Shown in pieces: positions 8,201-12,970 of a DNA stretch of 12,970 bases. The notes under the pieces are model-generated. The model searched no databases. It was not told the origin of the DNA and saw nothing but the letters and a program-made list of their open reading frames with translations. Within the stretch, counting starts at the first letter, position 1. Each line of letters opens with the position of its first letter. The stretch comes from Pseudomonadota bacterium (GTDB lineage Bacteria > Pseudomonadota > Alphaproteobacteria > Rhizobiales > Rhizobiaceae), in the NCBI GenBank assembly GCA_023433855.1, contig JAEYTV010000387.1:1-12970 (forward strand), given 5' to 3'. Position numbers and translations under genes: made by a program.

Positions 8201-8328
8201 TTTCCGGGACCGGCTTCAAGGCGGGCGGGCCAGCCTATCTGATGCGCTTTGCCGAAGAGCAGGTGATCTCGGTCAACACGGCGGCCGCCGGCGGCAATGC
8301 GAGCCTGATCGCGATCGGCGAGGGGTAA
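5209..8328 (+). CDS. putA: Bifunctional proline dehydrogenase / glutamate-gamma-semialdehyde dehydrogenase PutA
   Basis: Oxidises L-proline to glutamate in two steps: FAD-dependent proline dehydrogenase passing electrons to the quinone pool, then NAD-dependent dehydrogenase on glutamate semialdehyde. The 1039 residues contain an alpha-helical arm, then the PRODH barrel with ISVKLSALHPRY, VRLVKGAYWD (Lys350), THNALTV and YLVRRLLENGAN (Arg465, Arg466 for substrate carboxylate). The ALDH domain has CISPWNFP (Asn696), the catalytic Glu796 in AETGG and the nucleophile Cys830 in SAGQRCSALR. It ends soon after the ALDH fold (AAAGGNASLIAIGEG). There is no N-terminal ribbon-helix-helix domain and no C-terminal ALDH-like domain, so this is a minimal, non-regulatory PutA. 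ATG 5209 is chosen because CGGAGA lies about 7 bases upstream; ATG 5191 in the same frame has its purine run against the start codon. It is controlled presumably by divergent putR. Confidence 0.97.
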   Translation: MDKIVTEPFITFEAPYAGDDDRLIRQFAARTSLTPGQDAAIDQRARRMINAIRDGSGKVGGVEDFLREYGLSTREGLALMVLAEALLRVPDALTQDRLIEDKLREGGWSTHEASGESWFVSASAWALAVSARVIGPGETPEGILRGLVKRVGLPTVRSATKQAMRFLGHHFVLGETMKDALSRAARSEEKGYRHSFDMLGEGARTADDARRYFHAYADAIQAIGAHMKKHGKGKLLPDRMGISVKLSALHPRYVATHRDRVIRELVPDLLDLARMAKEHQLNFTVDAEEADRLELSLDVIAATFSDPSLAGWDGFGLAIQAYQKRAMAVIDHVDQLCATLGRRMMVRLVKGAYWDMEVKRAQERGLDDYPVWTRKPATDLAYLACAQQLLSKRARIFPQFATHNALTVSTILELAGPDRTGFEFQRLHGMGEALYDDLLESNDRVACRIYAPVGGYRDLLAYLVRRLLENGANSSFVAVAGDRNVPVEKLLERPAERLGLDNGISARHKQIPLPSDIYGRRKNSAGFEFGHRQGLERLLASLTRPMAEVAAGPLVVGVTSKADPKPVRSPSDPSRLVGTVKEATPAEVDAAFAAASKAFRAWSRQPVEMRAACLERAAGLLEDNRDRLLALLAAEAGKTLDDGIAEIREAVDFCRYYADKGRELFGAPTPMPGPTGEDNRHLWRGRGVFGCISPWNFPLAIFLGQISAALVAGNAVVAKPAPQTPLIAFEAIKLFHQAGVPADVLALVPGGPDVGSAITAHPKLAGIAFTGSTNTAWAINRALAAKDGPIVPLIAETGGINAMIVDATALSEQVADDVITSAFRSAGQRCSALRLLFLQDDVADGMLTMIEGAAAELNLGDPLRPNTDVGPIIDEKQREMLARHVEAMRGKQKVRYAGKVPATGNFFAPHIIELDSAAALTREVFGPVLHVVRYKARELDKVIAAVDATGYGLTLGIHSRIESTIRKVTEALDVGNVYVNRNMIGAVVGTQPFGGSGLSGTGFKAGGPAYLMRFAEEQVISVNTAAAGGNASLIAIGEG

Positions 8329-8335
8329 GGTCCGG

Positions 8336-8351
8336 TCGGGCCAAGGCCCGA
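8336..8351 (+). terminator. Short hairpin after putA
   Basis: TCGGGCC-AA-GGCCCGA begins 8 bases after the putA stop. Allowing a four-base loop the stem is about 6 bp of mostly G-C pairs. No T-tract follows. It may help end putA transcription, but the evidence is only structural. Confidence 0.35.
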
Positions 8352-8433
8352 GCGGGCCACTCCTTCGAACTCATCGGGCAACGATCGCCCCGGCCGCAAG
8401 GGAAGGCGCCGACGGACACGACGGCCTCCAGCC

Positions 8434-8466
8434 CGCTCCGGCCGCGGGGTGCAGCAAACCGGAGCG
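8434..8466. terminator. Candidate bidirectional hairpin between putA and the yqhA-like gene
   Basis: Perfect 8-bp inverted repeat CGCTCCGG / CCGGAGCG with a 17-base loop in the 179-base gap between convergent genes. The position suits a terminator used from both sides; neither side shows a clear T-tract, so it would be of the weak or Rho-assisted kind. Confidence 0.4.
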
Positions 8467-8507
8467 ACATTGGCGGGAAGAGTGCGGAGCGATCGCGGTC
8501 CTCCTCG

Positions 8508-9038
8508 TCAGGCGTTTTCGTCGTATTTGAGGGCCTTGGCCTTCGCCATGATGCTCTCCAGCCAGCCGAGCATCAGGGCCGAGACCACAAAGGCGAGGTG
8601 GATGATCGTGTACCACATCAGCTTGCCGTTGTCGTACTGGTGGGCGTTGAGGAAGATCTGCAGAAGGTGGATCGAAGAGATGGCCACGATGGAAGACGCG
8701 ACCTTGATCTTCAGGCTGCCCGCATCGAGCTTGCCAAGGAAGGATACGTCCGCCTCGGTTTCATCGAAGCGGCTCACGAAATTCTCATAACCCGAAATCA
8801 TCACCATGACGATGAGGCTTGCGACCAGCGCCGCATCGATCAGCCCGAGCATGGCAAGGATCATCTGCGCCTCGTCGAGCGTGAATACTTCCTTGGCGAC
8901 CTTGAGGAATTTCGCCGCGAACGACACGGCATAGACGGCCAGTGCGGCGACGAGGCCGAGATAAAAGGCGACAAGGATCCAGCGGCTCGACAGGATGATC
9001 CGTTCGACCAGCAACTCCAGCGATTTCATGCGCTTCAT
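8508..9038 (-). CDS. UPF0114 family (YqhA-like) inner-membrane protein
   Basis: A 176-residue integral membrane protein of the UPF0114 family; no biochemical function is established to my knowledge. Four hydrophobic segments are visible: about 20-42, 58-81, 112-130 and 141-160. The conserved stretches VMISGYENFVS (79-89), LGKLDAGSLKIKVASSIVAISSIHLL (101-126 region) and NGKLMWYTIIHLAFV (137-151) closely follow Escherichia coli YqhA, and the C-terminus is short and charged. ATG 9038 is preceded by TGGAGAAC; ATG 9029, three codons in, is also possible. The frame stays open upstream to a TTG near 9149, but that extension is Arg-rich, lacks family resemblance and would run into the regulatory boxes, so it is excluded. 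It is transcribed away from the TonB-dependent receptor gene and converges with putA; no functional link is evident. Confidence 0.88.
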   Translation of the reverse strand: MKRMKSLELLVERIILSSRWILVAFYLGLVAALAVYAVSFAAKFLKVAKEVFTLDEAQMILAMLGLIDAALVASLIVMVMISGYENFVSRFDETEADVSFLGKLDAGSLKIKVASSIVAISSIHLLQIFLNAHQYDNGKLMWYTIIHLAFVVSALMLGWLESIMAKAKALKYDENA

Positions 9039-9103
9039 GTTCTCCACGTTAAAACCGCGCTTCCTTAACCGGGCAGGGTAGCGGCTGCAATAGAGCCGGC
9101 GAC

Positions 9104-9121
9104 CGTGGTATTCCTGCCACG
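9104..9121. promoter_or_regulatory. Imperfect dyad CGTGGTA-N4-TGCCACG
   Basis: Inverted repeat with 6 of 7 positions matching, lying between the yqhA-like gene and the receptor gene, about 66 bases upstream of the former's start. It could be an operator or a leader hairpin of the leftward transcript. No known regulator consensus is matched with confidence. Confidence 0.25.
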
Positions 9122-9141
9122 CTCTCCCGCGGCCATAAACA

Positions 9142-9156
9142 TGAATCAAATTGTCA
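9142..9156. promoter_or_regulatory. IRO-like box 1 (TGA-N9-TCA), candidate RirA site
   Basis: TGA-ATCAAATTG-TCA matches the TGA-N9-TCA core described for the iron-responsive operator bound by RirA in rhizobia. It sits about 160 bases upstream of the receptor start. The motif is short and degenerate; the case rests on its second copy nearby and on the gene it precedes. Confidence 0.5.
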
Positions 9157-9167
9157 TGTTTTTATAA

Positions 9168-9196
9168 TTGACAAATCCACTCATGTTTTTTACTGG
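9168..9196 (+). promoter_or_regulatory. Candidate promoter of the TonB-dependent receptor gene
   Basis: TTGACA at 9168-9173 is a perfect -35 box; 17 bases later TACTGG (9191-9196) is only a weak -10 match. A TATAAT at 9163-9168 is also present but has no good -35 partner at normal spacing. Transcription would start near 9203, leaving about 100 bases of leader. The TTGACA is overlapped by the second IRO-like box, which fits iron-dependent repression. Confidence 0.4.
9169..9183. promoter_or_regulatory. IRO-like box 2 (TGA-N9-TCA) overlapping the -35 box
   Basis: TGA-CAAATCCAC-TCA has the same core and spacing as box 1, starting exactly 27 bp after it. The TGA half lies inside TTGACA. The facing TTGTCA (9151-9156) and TGACAA (9169-9174) between the two boxes also form a 6-bp dyad. 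Binding here would block RNA polymerase. Confidence 0.5.
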
Positions 9197-9305
9197 CGTG
9201 GTCAGGGCAAATTCCGCCTCTCGCCACATTCCAGCCACGTTTGAAAACGGCCGCTTCCGGTACGCTTCCGCGCGCCGCGTCGAGGCGTGCCTGAAAGGGA
9301 CAGTT

Positions 9306-11414
9306 ATGGTCAACCGGCATCCGCGCTCAATCCTCGCCACCTGCACGGCAACTGCTTTGCTTTTCCAGAGCTCGGGTCTGCTTGCTCAATCCGCTCCCGC
9401 AGATGAGCCCGGCACGGAGGCCGGAGGCGTCGCCCGCGACACCTACCTGACGCCAATCGTGAGATCGTCGGGGCAGAATGACCCCTATCGGATTCCGGCC
9501 GCGACCAGCACGATCAGCGCAGACGAGATCGAGCAGTTCGGCGGGAAGAACCTGGATGACGTCATCCGCGCCACGCCGGGTACCTTTACCCGAGACAACG
9601 TTCAGAACCCGGGCGTTGCGGTGAACATCCGCGGGCTGGAAGGCTCCGGCCGCGTGAACATGATGATCGACGGCGTCCGACAGAATTTCCGCTTCACGGG
9701 CCACGAGGCTCAGGGACTGACCTATATGGATTCAGCCTTCCTTGCCGGCATCGACATCACGCGAGGCTACGTGGCAGGTGCGGGGGGCGGTAATGCGCTG
9801 ATGGGTGCTGTCAACTTCCGCACCTACGACATCGACGACCTGATCGATGCCGGGAAGAACTACGGCGGGTTTGCAACGGCAACCTATGGGACCAACCAGG
9901 CGGGTTGGGCCGAGGCGGCAATCGGCGCCTACAAGTTCGATGATTCCCTGGGTGTCCTGGGGGGGATCAGTAAACGGGATTCCGGCAACTACGACAATGG
10001 CAGCGGGGAACGGGTGCCGTTTACGGAGTCGGACCTGATTTCGGGACTTTTCAAGATTGAATTCACGCCGAGCGATGAGCACAGGTTCGAGCTGAGCGCA
10101 AATCTGCTTAACGACGACTTCCTGGCCAACTCGTATTTCCAGACGATCAAGTCACGGATCTACAACTTCGGCTATTCCTACGACCCGGGAAATGATCTCT
10201 TCGATCTGAAGATCAACGCCTACCGCAGCGATCTCCTGATGAACTACGACGACAGCCCGCTGTTTGCCGGAGGCGGGTCGGCCCTCGGCCGCGAGATCGA
10301 AGATACCGGAACGGGTTTTGATGTCACCAATACCTCCCGTTTCAACGTCGGGGAAGTCGCGGTCCGGAGCAGCTACGGCTTTGAGTATTTCACAGACGAC
10401 TACGATGTGATCAACAGCACGGCAAGCCCCGCATCGGGGGTGAACGGATCGGGCGAGAATACGAACTACAGCATCTTTTCCTCGACCGAGTTCAGCTACG
10501 GTATTGCGGCGCTGACGGTAGGGCTGCGTTATGACCGCTACCAGCTGGAAGGGAGCGGAGCGGTTGCCGCGGGCAATCCACTTGGTATGCCGGCCGGCCC
10601 ATACAGCGTGGATCGCTCGGATGGACGGGTGAATCCCAGCGTGACGTTGGCGCTTGATCCCACCGACTGGTTCCAGCCCTACGTGACCTATGCGGAAACG
10701 TCGCGACCGCCGACGATCAACGAGACCTTCGTCGGGGGCACTCATCCGGGCGTCGGACCCATGCGCTTCTTCCCCAATCCCTTCCTGGAGCCAGAGATCT
10801 CGAAAGGATGGGAAATCGGCGCCAACTTCAACTTCGAGGGAGTCCTGGATGCCGGCGATACTCTGCAGGTGAAGGTGGACTACTTCAACAACCGGATCGA
10901 CAACTACATCACCGCGGCTTTCACAGCCGGAGGCGGGATGTATTTCGACAACGTCGCCGGTACCTCGACTGTGCAGGGGATAGAATTGCAGGCGGCCTAT
11001 GATGCCGGCCGCTATTTCGGCAGCATCGCCTATACCTACACCGACTCCGACCTGCCTTCGCAGACGAACGGCCTGGGGGCCCAGAGCTATCTTCCAGAAC
11101 ATGTCTTCACGGCGACAGCAGGTGCCCGTTTCCTCGAGCAGAAGCTGACACTCGGCGGGCGGCTCTACGCTGTTTCGGAGAGCTATGTCGGGGAGGTCAA
11201 TGTCGGTCCGGGCCAATCTCCCTACGAACCGGGATACGGACTTGTCGATCTGTTCGCCAACTACAAGTTCGAAAATGGCATCGAACTGTCGGCAAACGTC
11301 AGCAACGTGTTCGACAACAGCTACACACCGGCGCTCAGCACTCCGCCAGGCGGCAGCACGGTCGACACCGGACGTGGCAGGACGTTCTTCATCACCGCCA
11401 AAGCGAAGTTCTAG
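9306..11414 (+). CDS. TonB-dependent outer-membrane receptor, heme/hemoglobin type
   Basis: A 702-residue outer-membrane barrel that imports an iron source with energy from TonB-ExbBD. The signal peptide covers about residues 1-27 (RHPRSILATCTATALLF, then GLLAQSA). A TonB-box-like segment TYLTPIV (46-52) precedes the plug domain, whose VNIRGLEGSGRVNMMIDGVRQ is typical of the hemoglobin/transferrin/lactoferrin receptor group. In the barrel, SRPPTINE (466-473) and NPFLEPE (491-497) correspond to the FRAP and NPNL motifs of heme receptors, with His480 between them as a possible heme ligand. The protein ends in Phe (ITAKAKF), the usual signal for barrel assembly. ATG 9306 has AAGGGA upstream and gives the signal peptide directly; the frame is open back to a TTG at 9168, but that lies in the promoter. 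No heme ABC transporter genes are adjacent, so the substrate is inferred from motifs only. Confidence 0.9.
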   Translation: MVNRHPRSILATCTATALLFQSSGLLAQSAPADEPGTEAGGVARDTYLTPIVRSSGQNDPYRIPAATSTISADEIEQFGGKNLDDVIRATPGTFTRDNVQNPGVAVNIRGLEGSGRVNMMIDGVRQNFRFTGHEAQGLTYMDSAFLAGIDITRGYVAGAGGGNALMGAVNFRTYDIDDLIDAGKNYGGFATATYGTNQAGWAEAAIGAYKFDDSLGVLGGISKRDSGNYDNGSGERVPFTESDLISGLFKIEFTPSDEHRFELSANLLNDDFLANSYFQTIKSRIYNFGYSYDPGNDLFDLKINAYRSDLLMNYDDSPLFAGGGSALGREIEDTGTGFDVTNTSRFNVGEVAVRSSYGFEYFTDDYDVINSTASPASGVNGSGENTNYSIFSSTEFSYGIAALTVGLRYDRYQLEGSGAVAAGNPLGMPAGPYSVDRSDGRVNPSVTLALDPTDWFQPYVTYAETSRPPTINETFVGGTHPGVGPMRFFPNPFLEPEISKGWEIGANFNFEGVLDAGDTLQVKVDYFNNRIDNYITAAFTAGGGMYFDNVAGTSTVQGIELQAAYDAGRYFGSIAYTYTDSDLPSQTNGLGAQSYLPEHVFTATAGARFLEQKLTLGGRLYAVSESYVGEVNVGPGQSPYEPGYGLVDLFANYKFENGIELSANVSNVFDNSYTPALSTPPGGSTVDTGRGRTFFITAKAKF

Positions 11415-11418
11415 GCGG

Positions 11419-11450
11419 GCGCCACCTGACCGGAGTTTCAAAGGTGGCGC
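11419..11450 (+). terminator. Hairpin after the receptor gene
   Basis: Perfect 9-bp inverted repeat GCGCCACCT / AGGTGGCGC with a 14-base loop, starting 5 bases after the stop codon. Strong stem, but no T-tract follows, so it is a probable rather than classical terminator. It separates the receptor transcript from fhs. Confidence 0.5.
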
Positions 11451-11566
11451 GGGAAACCGTGCCGTCTCGTCGTTGCCACGCGTGTCCGGCGGCCGGCGCC
11501 GGGCCCATTCACAGGCAGCCGTTCTTCCGCTACTCATAGGACCGGGGAATAATCGCGGAGGATCGC

Positions 11567-12970
11567 ATGGCAGCCGTCGGGTCGGATATCGAGATCGCAC
11601 GCGAGGCCCGGAAAAAACCAATCCTGCAAATCGGGGAGAGGCTCGGGATTCCGGCGGAGGCACTGGCACCTTACGGCCACGACAAGGCCAAGGTCGGGGC
11701 GGACTTCATCCGCTCGCTTGCCGATCGGCCGGACGGCAAGCTGATCCTCGTCACCGCCATCAACCCGACGCCGGCGGGTGAGGGGAAGACGACCACCACG
11801 GTGGGTCTCGGCGACGGCCTGAACCGCATCGGCAAGAAGGCTGTCATCTGTATCCGCGAGCCATCGCTCGGCCCATGCTTTGGCACCAAGGGAGGAGCGG
11901 CTGGCGGCGGCTATGCGCAGGTCGTGCCGATGGAGGATATCAACCTTCACTTCACCGGTGACTTCCACGCCATCACGTCGGCGCACAACCTGCTTTCGGC
12001 GATGATCGACAATCACATCTACTGGGGCAATGCCGAGGATATCGATGTGCGGCGGATAACCTGGCGGCGGGTGATGGACATGAATGACCGGGCGCTGCGC
12101 CAGATCGTCGGTTCCCTCGGCGGGGTTGCGAACGGTTTCCCGCGCGAAAGCGGTTTCGACATTACCGTGGCGTCAGAGGTGATGGCGATCCTCTGCCTTG
12201 CGGCCGATCTGGAAGATCTCGAGCGGCGGCTCGGGGAGATCGTCATCGGCTACCGATTTGACCGCACGCCGGTATTTGCCCGCGACCTGAAGGCGCATCG
12301 GGCGATGACGGTGCTGCTGAAGAACGCCATGCAGCCGAACCTCGTCCAAACACTCGAAAACAGCCCGGCCTTCGTGCATGGCGGGCCCTTCGCCAATATC
12401 GCGCACGGCTGCAATTCGGTGATCGCCACGAAGACTGCCCTCAAGCTCGGTGACTATGTGGTGACGGAGGCGGGGTTCGGCGCAGATCTCGGCGCCGAGA
12501 AGTTCTTCGACATCAAGTGCCGCAAGGCGGGGCTGCAGCCCGCCGCGGCAGTGATCGTCGCGACCGTCAGGGCGCTCAAGATGAACGGCGGCGTCCGCAA
12601 GGATGATCTGGGGCGGGAAGATGTCGAGGCACTGAAGCGGGGATGCGCAAATCTGGGCCGCCATATCGCCAACGTGCGCAAGTTCGGCGTCCCGGTGGTC
12701 GTGGCAATCAACCATTTCACATCCGATACCGCGGCGGAGATCGCCGCCGTGAAGGACTACGTGGCGCGACACGGAGCGGATGCCATCCTGTGCCGCCACT
12801 GGGCGGAGGGCTCGGCCGGCATCGAAGAGCTTGCCGAGAAGGTCGTCGAGCTTGCCGACAGCGGCCAGGCGGCATTCCAGCCGCTTTATCCCGAACATCT
12901 GCCCCTGATGGAAAAGATCGAGATTGTGGCCTCCAAGATCTACCATGCCGCGGAAGTCACGGCCGACAGG
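11567..12970 (+). CDS. fhs: Formate-tetrahydrofolate ligase (partial, 3' end off window)
   Basis: Cytosolic ATP-dependent ligation of formate to tetrahydrofolate, giving 10-formyl-tetrahydrofolate for purine and formyl-Met synthesis and one-carbon exchange. 468 codons are open to the window edge; the family is about 555-560 residues, so roughly 90 are missing at the C-terminus. Diagnostic segments are the P-loop TPAGEGKT (68-75), [19 protein letters not shown] with [17 protein letters not shown] following, [14 protein letters not shown], and [22 protein letters not shown] 11567 is preceded by GGAGG at a spacing of 5, an excellent ribosome site, and gives [11 protein letters not shown]. It lies 152 bases after the receptor gene behind a hairpin, so it is probably independently transcribed; I see no convincing promoter. 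No partner folate gene is in the window. Confidence 0.97.
   Translation, partial: MAAVGSDIEIAREARKKPILQIGERLGIPAEALAPYGHDKAKVGADFIRSLADRPDGKLILVTAINPTPAGEGKTTTTVGLGDGLNRIGKKAVICIREPSLGPCFGTKGGAAGGGYAQVVPMEDINLHFTGDFHAITSAHNLLSAMIDNHIYWGNAEDIDVRRITWRRVMDMNDRALRQIVGSLGGVANGFPRESGFDITVASEVMAILCLAADLEDLERRLGEIVIGYRFDRTPVFARDLKAHRAMTVLLKNAMQPNLVQTLENSPAFVHGGPFANIAHGCNSVIATKTALKLGDYVVTEAGFGADLGAEKFFDIKCRKAGLQPAAAVIVATVRALKMNGGVRKDDLGREDVEALKRGCANLGRHIANVRKFGVPVVVAINHFTSDTAAEIAAVKDYVARHGADAILCRHWAEGSAGIEELAEKVVELADSGQAAFQPLYPEHLPLMEKIEIVASKIYHAAEVTADR

Noticed and set aside
9039..9149. N-terminal extension of the YqhA-like protein
   Set aside because: Arg-rich sequence unlike the family, with no membrane segment, overlapping the IRO-like box; codon pattern not convincing.
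9168..9305. N-terminal extension of the TonB receptor from a TTG
   Set aside because: It would put the signal peptide inside the protein and starts within the -35 box; ATG 9306 has a good ribosome site.
10152..11669. 505-codon open frame antisense to the TonB receptor gene
   Set aside because: Shadow frame in high-GC DNA that also runs through the hairpin and into fhs; no recognisable protein.

Overview
The window is GC-rich chromosomal DNA with tightly packed genes. It looks like an alphaproteobacterium of the order Rhizobiales (Rhizobium, Agrobacterium, Ensifer or Shinella type). The grounds are a ChoX-type choline-binding protein almost collinear with the characterised Sinorhizobium protein, a putA gene divergent from an Lrp-family putR, and IRO-like (RirA-type) motifs in front of an outer-membrane receptor gene. 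The genus is inferred from protein resemblance only. No tRNA, rRNA, CRISPR array, insertion sequence or phage gene was seen.

Layout from left to right. (1) The leftward choline-uptake operon has choX (periplasmic binding protein), then choW (permease, cut by the left window edge), with a GC-only hairpin between them. (2) A rightward block holds tdk (thymidine kinase), an unrecognised 292-residue helical protein, and a DUF2333 membrane-anchored protein. (3) Divergent putR (leftward) and putA (rightward) share a short AT-rich control region with repeated AAATC/GATTT half-sites. This PutA is a compact bifunctional enzyme without a DNA-binding domain, so control plausibly rests with PutR. (4) A leftward UPF0114 (YqhA-like) four-helix membrane protein converges with putA. 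(5) A TonB-dependent receptor of the heme/hemoglobin type runs rightward, preceded by two TGA-N9-TCA motifs 27 bp apart, the second overlapping a TTGACA -35 box. (6) fhs, formate-tetrahydrofolate ligase, is cut by the right edge.

Functionally this is a set of independent housekeeping and nutrient-uptake units: choline capture, thymidine salvage, proline catabolism to glutamate, iron/heme uptake, and one-carbon metabolism. I found no convincing new multi-gene system. The best leads are regulatory (the tandem IRO-like boxes, the put control region, the dyad upstream of choX) plus the unrecognised helical protein beside tdk. No intergenic stretch reaches 300 bases; the longest, between the yqhA-like gene and the receptor gene, is about 267 bases and carries the iron-type regulatory motifs.
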